Positions 9,331 to 17,399 of a DNA stretch of 23,004 nucleotides are shown here, piece after piece. The translations under genes and the position numbers were made by a program. The stretch lies in contig BFEA01000560.1 in NCBI GenBank assembly GCA_003427395.1, positions 69,318-92,321 of the forward strand, written 5' to 3'. Below the pieces are notes generated by a model. It was not told where the DNA came from. It was given only the letters and a program-made list of their open reading frames with translations, and made no database searches. The stretch's first letter is position 1; every line of letters starts with the position of its first letter. This DNA is from Chara braunii. Lineage: Eukaryota > Streptophyta > Charophyceae > Charales > Characeae.

Positions 9331-9361
9331 CTTCTTCTTCTTCTTCTTCTTCTTCTTCTTT
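9331..9361. repeat. (CTT)n microsatellite at LINE 5' edge
   Basis: About ten CTT units directly next to the truncated 5' end of the LINE. It has the same polarity as the CTT tract at the LINE 3' end. Confidence 0.95.
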
Positions 9362-9424
9362 GGATATTTTTACTCGTTTTCCCCCCTCGCTGTTGGTCCT
9401 TGCATCCTCTACTTACACGACACT

Positions 9425-9868
9425 ATGGCGGGCAGTGGTAGTGGCGTCAGGGGGGGGAGTGGCGGGTCTGGAAGGACAAGAGGCAAAACGGCAGCAGACA
9501 AAGGAAAAGGACATGTTGCAAGCACCTCCACTACACCCTCATCGACAGTGACCTCCAAAGATCCCCATTCCGCCCCCCCCCCTCAAACCCCCCCCCCCCC
9601 CCCCCCCCCCCGCCTCTCCAACACACGTCTTTCCCAAGTTTCTCTACGGATTTGCGCTCCTCTCAGCGAGCGTGGTCCAAACCCATCTTCAAGAAAAATA
9701 AAAAAATTCCTTGGACGTTTTTTGGCTCGTCTGGTTTTGCCGGACAGACCCCCCCCGGTCCGTCTGGCCCGGTCCATCAGGCCCGGTTCGTCTGGACCAC
9801 GCGTCGGCCTAACCCAGTTAATTTTCAGATTGTTAAATAAAAAAAAAGGTTGCTCTTGGCGGTCTTGA
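9425..9868 (+). CDS. Doubtful Gly/Ser-rich N-terminal fragment
   Basis: An ATG at 9425 opens a 147-codon frame that starts Gly/Ser-rich and basic (MAGSGSG, then a GRTRGKTAADKGKG stretch), becomes Ser/Thr-rich and then runs into a Pro stretch made by poly-C. After the poly-C the frame has no recognisable character. The first 50 residues could be the start of a retrotransposon ORF1 or a host protein fragment. I do not recognise it, and poly-C length errors make the downstream frame unreliable. Confidence 0.22.
   Translation: MAGSGSGVRGGSGGSGRTRGKTAADKGKGHVASTSTTPSSTVTSKDPHSAPPPQTPPPPPPPRLSNTRLSQVSLRICAPLSERGPNPSSRKIKKFLGRFLARLVLPDRPPPVRLARSIRPGSSGPRVGLTQLIFRLLNKKKGCSWRS
9588..9611. repeat. Poly-C run
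   Basis: 24 consecutive C, preceded by a shorter C-run at 9573-9582. The length is prone to sequencing error, and the minus strand is a G-quadruplex-capable G-run. Confidence 0.9.
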
Positions 9869-9961
9869 GAATGCCTTAGGATTCTGGGTACTTCTTGCAA
9901 ACTCATTTTAGGCTTCTTGGATGCTGTTATATTCATGGACCTGCGTTTTTTCAATGCCAGA

Positions 9962-10200
9962 ACGATGTTGGCCTGTGCTGGGAGGTTGCCCTGTAACCTG
10001 TGGATAGCAGGGGCGTGAGGCCTGGTAGAGAGATCTGGGGATGCTTTGGGGCGGGCATTCCAAGGGAAAACCAAGGGTTTTTGTCGGGACGACGCTGGCC
10101 CGAGCTGGGGTGAGTTGTGTTGCCCTGTAACCTAGCAGGGTGGGGGGACGAGGCCTGGGAGAGTTCAGCAGGGAATAAGACAGTGTTAGAGAATTTTAGA
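9962..10200. repeat. Diverged tandem duplication, about 125-bp period
   Basis: Two blocks share, in order, CGA(T/C)G(T/C)TGGCC, a CTGGG stretch, TTGCCCTGTAACCT, AGCAGGG, GAGGCCTGG and AGAG. The first starts near 9962 and the second near 10087, with small indels. It is an old tandem duplication of unknown origin. Confidence 0.7.
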
Positions 10201-10416
10201 GTGTTTTGTTAGGGATTCCAGGGGTTCTGAGCATTCGAAAGACTTATGTGGCTTTCCTTTTTGACTTGATAATTGCTGCTTGAGTAGCCTAACAATAGTT
10301 CAGCAGTTATCCATGTTTTTCCTAAATTTTCCTGAACTCCTTTAATAGTTCTCAGATTGTTCTTAGCCGAAGCCAGGTAATGGCCCTGGTATTTCAAATG
10401 ACTTGTATAATTCTAT

Positions 10417-10620
10417 ATGGGACGTTGGGCCTGGTTCCCAGCACGTGTCGCTCCCCACGAATAGACTGGAGCCTTTGTCCCCCCAAAAAAAAAAACAGTG
10501 GTTTGCGAGCCCTCGTGAAAATAAATTTCGTTTAGGGTGCCATGTGGCGAGGCCCTTACACGTGCATGGCTTAGGGCCTCACCACACCACGGTTGAACTG
10601 TTTTTTTTTTTTTTTGGAAA
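10417..10620 (+). repeat. Inverted fragment resembling the LINE 3' end
   Basis: Read as the reverse complement, this matches the plus strand at about 4241-4330. A CCACTG start, GGCTCCA.TCTATT.GTGGGGAGC, then the 27-bp hairpin motif (10417-10443) and CCCATA occur in the same order with about 20% differences by eye. Beyond it, both copies have an imperfect AGGCCC/GGGCCT inverted repeat. So the sequence family occurs in both orientations in this window. It could be a second truncated LINE end or a SINE sharing the LINE tail. A T16 run near 10602-10617 marks the far edge. Confidence 0.6.
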
Positions 10621-11348
10621 AATATCCGAAAACTGGAAACGGCGTGACGCCCAACCTCACGCCCGGCACGACTTCCTGATCGGAGTGGGATGTGGGCCTG
10701 GAAGTGTGAAATGGGGTGTGCCAAGGATTTTAGGAAAGTGGGAGTGGAGTCCCAGGTCAGAACTGAGATCTCCTGTGGTAGAGTTTTAGGGGCACGAGTG
10801 CAATTAGGCTAGGGGCGGGTTATGGTCGTCGATACCCGCAGTGCATTCGGGGCCGTCGGGTCCGTTGTTTTATTGGTGATTCGGGAGAGGCCCACGACGC
10901 GGTTCCCGGGGCTCGGACCTTCGGAAGTCGCCACGTGGTGCCTGTCGCCGCACGTTGTGGTTGGGCGTCGGAGTTTCGGGCGTCCTACAGTTCTGCACGG
11001 TGTACGAAGTACTGGGCGATGGCATTCCACAGTACCTCCGTAAGATGATGGTACGGGAGGAGAAGACGGAAGGGAGGGAAATTAGTGGTGACGATAACAA
11101 AACTGGGGGATATGAAGTGTTGCGTATTGTATGTCGTTTGGTAATCAGGGCACCGTGGATCACTAGTGACTGCACAGCGGAACTCCCGGGGGCATAGTCG
11201 GTTCTCGGTTAGGCAGGGAAACTTTGGGCGTCTTTGTCTGAGATACTCTCTTACCCACGGATCAAAATACTCCGAATCCCACGACGAGTCTGAGTCCCTC
11301 GAGTACGTCATCTTATCATCGAGAAATCGCGGAATTCCCTAGTGCGTG

Positions 11349-11354
11349 TTTATT
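11349..11354 (-). terminator. Candidate polyadenylation signal in 3' LTR
   Basis: AATAAA on the minus strand, about 545 bp downstream of the LTR TATA box, conserved at the matching place in the other LTR (22373-22378). Position and conservation fit an LTR poly(A) signal; the motif alone is weak. Confidence 0.4.
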
Positions 11355-11895
11355 CGGCTGGGGAATTTCCGGGTTCGGTGTTCGGAAATTTCGTGCCTGT
11401 CCTGGTATTCAACGGGGGAAAATCACCGCGTGTGAGTACCTGTAGGCCGCGCAGATTGGATCGCGCTTACACGTGCTTCTGTGGGATGATCGCTCCGTCA
11501 GAATGCAAAGTGGTCACCGAATACATCCAACCCTTCATCTAATCATTCCATATCCCTGCAGATTGCGTACGTGAGTGGGTGACACATACATCAAGGCCCT
11601 ACAATCAATCATCAATCCAATCTCCAACTACCTTGTTTAGTATGAGCAAAAACAGGAAGAAAAGCAGCAAACATGCCACTCATTCCACACAATGCAACAT
11701 CCATTCATTCAATCAAAATATCCGAAATATGGGGATGATCCTAGCAAGCAAACATGCATTACAGTACGAAGGCTGAAGGCGAGAGAGGGGATGGTTGCCC
11801 GACACAGAAATCCAAATCCACAGAAACAAAAGAAAAGCCGAGATAACAGTGCCGAAAACAAAATAGAGGCAAATGGCCTGTTATCGAGCCCAAAA

Positions 11896-11903
11896 CTTAT
11901 ATA
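11896..11903 (-). promoter_or_regulatory. TATA box of 3' LTR
   Basis: TATATAAG on the minus strand, exactly conserved in both LTRs. It lies about 55 bp below the GA/CT tract. RNA start would be expected roughly 25-35 bp further down, near 11865-11872. Confidence 0.6.
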
Positions 11904-11952
11904 CAAGACGAAGGAGGAGATAAAGAAAACTGCAAATCCGCACCAATCACCC

Positions 11953-11956
<4 letters not shown>

Positions 11957-11987
<31 letters not shown>

Positions 11988-12103
11988 NNNNNNNNNNNNN
12001 NNNNNNNNNNNNNNNNNNNNNNNNNNNNNNNNNNNNNNNNNNNNNNNNNNNNNNNNNNNNNNNNNNNNNNNNNNNNNNNNNNNNNNNNNNNNNNNNNNNN
12101 NNC

Positions 12104-12169
<66 letters not shown>

Positions 12170-12191
12170 TCTCTCTCTCTCTCTCTCTCTC
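11957..12191. repeat. (CT)n / (GA)n tract of the LTR with 115-bp gap
   Basis: CT repeats with a few GTCT and TTTCT variants, interrupted by Ns at 11988-12102. On the element's coding strand this is a GAGA tract immediately upstream of the TATA box. The right LTR enters the same tract at about 22988. True length is unknown. Confidence 0.9.
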
Positions 12192-13236
12192 CGATGCGGA
12201 CAGTCCGTCGTCGCGCACCAACCCACGAAGTCGTCACCCCGCTTAGTCCTCCCGCACCCGTCAAGTTCGCCCACGCCCACAGTCCATCGTGGCCCGCATC
12301 AACCCCGCGCGTTTGGCACCAGCTCGTCGGGTCGCCCGACTCCCACTTCAACTTACCTCTTACTTCGCTCGTGAGCCGATCCTCACTGATCGCACAACCC
12401 CGAGCTTCCAACAGCTGGTTAAGAGCTATCTAATCGTGCAACCTAAATTTATAGCGTGCATGCATGCGCAAAGAACACGGAATTACAAGGACTTAGAAGG
12501 GAGATCAGGAGAGGGAGCGCCTACTTTCTGCATGGCCAGACTGCGGCGTGGGGGACGTAGCCTCTCTCCATGCATCGATCCGAGCATGCAGTCCGCGGGC
12601 GGGGTAGACACAGCAAGAGAAGGTGAGAGCGGGAAAGACGAAGCACAAGAAGAAAAGATACAGTTACAATGGGCCCCACCCAAAATTACAGTTACACACA
12701 CGATTAAAGGCGCCGACCAATCAGAGTTCCGCCGCAGCCACACAGAGAAGCGCGTAAGCAAAAAGCACTGCGCGGCAAAATAAAATCCTAATTGCAAAAT
12801 TCCTAAATTCCTATCTAATGCAGAAAAAGTGAAAAACACAAATCCAAAAAGAAAGTCTGAAATTCCGAGAGCCATAGTGGCTCGACAAGATTCGAAAAAG
12901 AATTTCAAAAAGAAATTTCAAAAGGAACGAAGCAAAATTCCCGCGCGATGTCCGTGCCCAAAAGTCCAAAACCGAAACAAAAGAAGCGACATCAACATTT
13001 ACTAATCGCGCGCACGGTCTCGCATCACTCACACAACCAATCAATCGATCGATCGTCCCGGGACTCACCTGGCCCTGAACCCAACCATCCGAAAAAAGAC
13101 AAAAAAAAAGGAGGAAGAAGCGAGGACACCGATGCAATTTCCCTTCCATCCCGATCTCCCGCAGCTGGTTCATCCTTCCCAGCTTAGGACCCCTCGTTGC
13201 TACCACGCAGAAGATCGTGTGGTGCAGAAATCGGTT
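12192..13236. other. Probable U3 of the 3' LTR, non-coding
   Basis: No coding signal. Above the GA tract the sequence is unique here because the corresponding part of the other LTR lies outside the window. It contains a TGCATGCATGC stretch near 12459-12469 and many AAAATTC-type words near 12780-12950. Assigned to U3 by position only. Confidence 0.4.
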
Positions 13237-13252
13237 CGTCACATATGTGACG
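13237..13252. repeat. 16-bp perfect palindrome at presumed LTR/internal junction
   Basis: CGTCACATATGTGACG is fully self-complementary. It reads as CGTCACA, TA, TGTGACG, which looks like one LTR end meeting another. GTGACGCCCA at 13247-13256 also occurs at 10644-10653, just outside the lower edge of the left LTR. Confidence 0.75.
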
Positions 13253-13495
13253 CCCAGGGGGTTCCAATCTTAACCAAGCTCCTGCTTGCTTGAATCTTGA
13301 CACGTATCGATTTCTCTAATTGATCGACACGCGGAGCTTTCTGCATGACCACTTACCGTGTGAAAGAGTGTGGACATCATCCAATGTGGCATGCAAGCTC
13401 TGTCCTGCAATTTACTCAGGAGGGCTCTCGTCAATCTAAGGAGGGGATCATTCGTGCCATCGCCGTGGCACACATACCAATCAATGGCTCACCGA
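13253..13495. other. Internal 3' region before the LTR, no gene seen
   Basis: Sequence between the third ORF remnant and the presumed LTR start. No strong polypurine tract is visible on the minus strand directly before 13246; AAGCAAGCAGGAG near 13281 is the only weak candidate. Confidence 0.4.
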
Positions 13496-13713
13496 TCACC
13501 AATGTCCAGCGGGGAGGGGAAACGAAAGCCGATACATGGGCGCATGGTGAGGGGGAGGGTTGAGGGGAAGGGGGGGCAAGAATCGTTCCACCTGGGCTAC
13601 TGTTTCTGGGAGCTCCTGGTAACAGACGATCCTGTGGAAGCAGGGGAAGCGATTACCACTATGGGGGAGGGAGGCGAGATAATCGGAATATAGGGTGGTA
13701 AAGGTGCCGAGTG

Positions 13714-13755
<42 letters not shown>

Positions 13756-15210
13756 TGCGGAAGAGTGCCGCGCGGAAATGGTCGTAGTTTTCGCATGCGG
13801 GGATAGTCCCCGTAATCACGCAAGACGCCACGCGGCACTAAGGAGAAGGATGTGAAGGCAGAAGTCGGGGAGGGCGCATCAGGTTGAGGGATGGGGGTGA
13901 ACGGTAACAACGAGGCGAGTGGCGTAGAAGAATCGGAAGGTGGTGATGGGGAAGGGATTGCGGGGGAAGGTGACACGGGTGGTGATTTGGCGCAGGGTGA
14001 GGTGATCAAGGGGACGACGGGATAACGACCGGGGACGAAGCCCGATGGCCCACATCGGTACGAGCTGGAACTGACGGACGGTCGGAGGCGGAGGGGGAGG
14101 GGGAGGGGGATCGGCTTCGTCGCCGCCTTGTCGGTGCGCTTGAAGTCTTGGCCTGTTCTCGATCTTCAGGCTTAGGCGGCTCTGGATCGCGGGCCGGATG
14201 GTCGGTGATCGATAAATTTGCCGCGCTGGCGAACTCCAGTTGTCGTTTCCCGACCGTGATTTCGTCTCTCTTGCGCGCCGCTTCGGGGTCTTCCGCCTGA
14301 GTGTCCGCATGCTCCGCTTCCTCTGCCGAGATCTCCCACTCGGACTCCTCCAGTTCCAACTCGTCCTCTTCCTATTCCTCTTCCTCACTCTGCTCCCCTT
14401 CGCTATGTTCACTGTAACTCCCCTCTTCCGGGGTCTCTTCCTCGTCGTTCTCCTCCACTGCTTCGTTTTCTTCTTCTTCGTCAGCACTTTCTTCTTCTTT
14501 TCTTCAATCGCTATTTCCTCGTTCTCGAAGGCCGTCCGATCCTGGAAGAAGGTGAGATCGATGATCTATAGTCCCGCTGCGATGGCAGGTTGCGGCCGCT
14601 TCCTGGTTCCTCCAGGCACACTGTCCACTGAAGATACAACGTCGAAGTCCGTGTGAAGACGTGCGGGACTGGGCTTTCGTCGCTCTGCGAGACGATCTCA
14701 AGGGGGAGATCGTCAACCAACTGCGCAAGAGGGACCGTGAGCTCCTGCACGATCAACTGGCGATGGTCGGGCCGTAGATCCGAAGAGGAAACCGAGAAGA
14801 TCACCCTCCACGTCTGTCCTCCAGGCCTGGATGATCATCAACTCCAGGTACTCGAACCACTCGCGGTGTTCCTCGTCCCTTGTCCATGTAAGCCTCACTC
14901 CGACCAGGCACACCGACAGATCGATGAAGTGCTCGCACCACAACCGCCACTGCCTGGGATCGAGAAGGGGGACAACTAGTGGTTCCAAGCAGAAAGAGAA
15001 GCGAGGGTGGAGGCCGGACTGCCAAAAGGTGGGGAAGAGGGATGGGAGAGCGAAGGTGGAAAGTCGGGAATGGTTCATTGAGGACGGGGGAAGGGGACGA
15101 GTTCGGGAAGCACGACCGCCGGCTCGTGTTGTAACGCCCGAATCCCTCCGAGATCGATGCCGTTTGTAGGGACAAGATTGTCCTCGTGGCGCGTTAGCCA
15201 ATGGTTCCAC
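13496..15210 (-). pseudogene. Third ORF of the element: acidic, Ser/Arg/Pro-rich protein remnant
   Basis: Colinear coding-like pieces lie in three frames on the minus strand between integrase and the 3' LTR. From about 15060 to 14820 is a Trp-rich globular-looking piece (RQWRLWCEHFIDL; HREWFEYLELMIIQAW). From 14804 to about 14600 the frame shifts (DHRQLIVQELTVPLAQLVDD). From 14472 to 14006 is a strongly acidic run with one internal TAG, then ITVGKRQLEFASAANLSI, an RRRRSRSPSPSPS stretch and a Pro/Ser tail. A last piece (13831-13496) contains ACENYDHFRAALF and is split by an A36 run. I recognise no domain. Acidic plus SR-rich sequence is common in nuclear or nucleic-acid-associated proteins, but the function is unknown. 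Confidence 0.5.
13718..13753. repeat. Poly-A (plus) / poly-T (minus) run of 36
   Basis: 36 consecutive A on plus. Similar words flank it: AAAGGTGCCGAGTG before and AAAGGTGCGGAAGAGTG after. It splits a coding-like minus frame with a Phe run, so it looks like a later insertion or expansion. Confidence 0.85.
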
Positions 15211-15553
15211 TCAACTGCCAACTGCTGGCCCCCCTGTCGTAATGACGTCCGGATGGCCGTATGCCGTAGCGGACTGATTGCGCTGATATCGGCGCTGAAG
15301 CCGACGACTGTGGACACGTGGCTAACTCCTGGAGCTGACCACCGATGGACAGCTACTGCTTCTGCTAGCATGACCGTCTGTGGACTGTCCGCGAATCGGA
15401 ACTTTGCGGCTGCGTACACTCCCGAAGTGCAGAAGAACTGCGCAAGTCGTAGAAGGTCGAGGTTGAATCACGGATGATGAACTTGCCGGATTGCTGAGAT
15501 GTAACCTCGCGGTGCGAGCAGATGATCGTCGAGGGCTCATTCTGTGAGAAAAC
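15211..15553. other. Spacer between integrase and third ORF
   Basis: No convincing coding continuity. A 114-codon minus frame crosses it (15075-15419), but its composition has no recognisable motif. It may be spacer or the eroded N-terminus of the third ORF. Confidence 0.4.
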
Positions 15554-16186
15554 TCATGGCGATGGTGGTGGGGACGGAGTAGGGGATAAAGCGAGAGATG
15601 TAGGGGAGGAAGAAAGCGATGGAGATTCGTTGTCCTCTTCCGTAGCAAAGGAGGAGGAAGAAGATGCAGGGGATGGGGAAGAAGGGAGAGGACATAGATA
15701 GGACACGTGGCGGACGATCGGTCGTGCCGATCGGCTTCCCGAGACCTCCGGCACGAGGCGCACGGTGCTCACTCCGTTCGGTCCAAGCTCGATCACTCGG
15801 AATCGCCCGAAGAATCGTGGCGCTATCTTACCTTGGCGAGCACATTTCCTCACCTGCACCAAGTCCCCTAATTTGTACTGGGGCCGCGGACCCGCGTTCC
15901 CGTTCCGGGCCTCGTAACTACAAACCTGTCAGCCGTGGGCCAAGTCAGTCATTTTCTGGCGCTTTCGGGCTAATCGGGGCAGGGACCTTTCCATTAATTC
16001 CAGGTGCCGCTTGGCCTTGTCTCGAACCGTGGCCCTCGTGGGCCGTCGGTTCAACGAAGATTCGTCCGGGAGGCTCGGTATCGAGACGCAAGCCACGCTA
16101 TTGGTTCATAATTGAAAAGGGCTAAGGCCCGTCGATTCATGGGGCGTTCCCCGATGGACCGCCAAGATATGATCTACGATATCGGG
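15554..16186 (-). pseudogene. Integrase C-terminal domain with Ser-rich tail
   Basis: This continues the integrase frame past the TGA at 16187-16189: HRGTPHESTGLSPFQ, then TGA at 16106-16108, a helical basic stretch (KAKRHLELMERSLPRLARKR), TGA at 15929-15931, and a GPY/F-like module (YKLGDLVQV, KIAPRFFGRFRVIELGPNGV, RHVSYLCPLP). After it the protein turns into a Ser/Pro-rich, slightly acidic tail ending at 15554. No chromodomain signature follows, unlike plant chromoviruses. Confidence 0.8.
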
Positions 16187-16834
16187 TCAGGGCCTAGGGT
16201 CCCGTGCCGCGATATTGCGTTGTAGCGCAGTCTTTATCACCCTATTTGCATTTTCTACCAACCCGTTAGATTGCGACATGTGGGGTGCAGTATTCCGAAT
16301 AGCGACGTTGTGTACGACTAGATTCCTCAGGACTTCCCCCCTGAATTCTACCCCATTATCGGTCAGGATTTCCTCCGTGTCCTGGTGCATCCCTAAAAAC
16401 CGGTTGACGTATCGTGCAATTTCGGCTGCCTGTCGCGTACGATACGGATACGCTTCCATCCATTTTGAAAAATGGTCCACGAACACGGGTAGGATTGAAT
16501 ATTCACAACTATTGGGTCCAGGGGGTACCACAATATCGGTAGTATCTATGCTAACCCTTTGAAACGATCGTTCCACTACTGTCGGTACTATCGATCTTGG
16601 CGGCTGGATCGGCACCTTGTCGGCCGCGCAGACCTGACAGTTCGCGATGATGAATTTCACGTCGTCACGAATATTGGACCAGTACCACTCATTTTTGTCG
16701 ATGGCTGCTTCCGTAATTCGTACGGCAAAATGGGCAGCAGTCTCCTCGTGCGCTGTCTTTACCCAGTCATACCTCATGAAGGGGTGCGGTACTACCATCC
16801 AAATTCCACTACCATCTGTTTTCCGTTTTTCCAA
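16187..16834 (-). pseudogene. Integrase zinc domain and DDE core
   Basis: A 215-codon open piece. The HHCC zinc-binding N-terminus is complete: H29-x5-H35 and C66-x2-C69. The catalytic core shows D97 (SIDTTD), D159 (ILTDNG) and E194 (SNGLVENANR). By my count 34 residues separate the second Asp from the Glu, one fewer than the usual 35 of this family. Intact integrase joins LTR ends to host DNA in the nucleus. The frame is closed upstream by the TAG at 16847-16849 and downstream by the TGA at 16187-16189, with homologous sequence on both sides. The ATG at 16834 is internal. Confidence 0.88.
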
Positions 16835-16846
16835 CCGTCCCTCAAT

Positions 16847-17305
16847 CTAGCGGTAGTCCCGAGCCCTTTCGTTGGCCCTCCTCCGATCTTCTTTGGTGAA
16901 GTCGTGGAGGGGGTTACCCACTAGAGTAGCAATCAAGGCGATATCCATCCATACTTCGACCCTTCTAAACCTCCGGGTCTTTTCCAACCCTTCTGACGTG
17001 GCGTCTAGAAAACGAGCCTCGGTCGGGATCTTATCAACCCGACACAAGGGGCACAGCCAAGGCTTGCTGTCATTTCGGTATTGGATGCACGAACCATGGG
17101 CTCGTGCGACACATTGTCGACAATCTACCCATTCCGCGTATCCCTCCCCGCTAGGACGCATAGAGACAGAATACACGTGGGAAATGGCCTCGCAAAAATA
17201 ACAAAATTTATCAGGCAGAGAAAGGAGAGATGAGGAGGAGAGGGGAGAGAGAGGAGTTACAGGGTTACCTACATCACCCATTGCCACCTGCCTGCTTCTT
17301 GCCAC
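16847..17305 (-). pseudogene. PHD-like C4HC3 zinc finger module of pol
   Basis: A 152-codon open piece between RNase H and integrase. Residues 35-88 (17203-17042) contain C-x2-C-x23-C-x2-C-x4-H-x2-C-x11-C-x2-C, with Trp two residues before the seventh ligand (PWLCPLC) and an AHGSC segment. This is the order and spacing of a PHD finger; RING would have His in fourth place. PHD fingers typically read histone H3 tails. The Trp of the H3K4me3 cage, normally two residues before the His, is Arg68 here, so canonical K4me3 binding is doubtful. The frame is the same as integrase, separated by one TAG at 16847-16849, so it was probably an N-terminal part of the integrase protein or a linker domain. The apparent GTG start is only a frame edge. 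Confidence 0.75.
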
Positions 17306-17399
17306 GTGGAAGGACTGCCACTTGTCTGTACTTGGGCCCGTTTGCCGACTCCGGTTCCTTCCACGGGATGATTTCCTCTGCTTTAGGCACCTTAGCTGG

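Larger units (their letters stand above)
9362..10416. other. Non-coding spacer between the two retrotransposons
   Basis: No certain gene. It contains a poly-C run, an inverted repeat CGTGGTCCA (9671-9679) / TGGACCACG (9793-9801) around a patch with three GTCTGG words, an A-run near 9839-9847, and a diverged tandem duplication at 9962-10200. One plus-strand frame is listed separately as a doubtful fragment. Confidence 0.6.
10651..13243 (-). repeat. 3' LTR (left copy), outer limit partly inferred
   Basis: Homology with the right LTR is direct from 10651 to the CT tract at about 11957. Both copies pass into CT repeats with the same approach (CACCCT then AAT or CAAC), so the tract is part of the LTR. 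The upper limit is inferred: a TATA box at 11896-11903 needs U3 sequence above it, and a CGTCACA end at 13237-13243 would give a TG...CA-type terminus on the minus strand. Reading minus, U3 runs from 13243 to about 11870, with R-U5 below. The lower edge (10651-10654) matches the base where the primer site begins in the other copy. 11988-12102 is an assembly gap. Confidence 0.6.

Noticed and set aside
10868-10873. Second AATAAA on the minus strand of the left LTR
   Set aside because: It is also conserved in the other LTR but lies about 1 kb below the TATA box, less suited than the copy at 11349-11354; the motif is too common to call.
10822-11197. Plus-strand open frames in the LTR, and their counterparts near 21822-22566
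   Set aside because: They occur in both LTRs in the same place but differ by frame-changing indels and have no known motif; LTR sequence is enough to explain them.
13496-15210. env-like gene
   Set aside because: The place fits, but there is no signal peptide, transmembrane segment or glycoprotein-like Cys pattern in the readable pieces.
15554-15862. Chromodomain at the integrase C-terminus
   Set aside because: After the GPY/F-like module there is only Ser/Pro-rich sequence; no aromatic-cage or W-E-P-type pattern was seen.
16215-16924. Plus-strand frames opposite integrase and the PHD module
   Set aside because: They are antisense shadows. The minus strand has the catalytic and zinc motifs.
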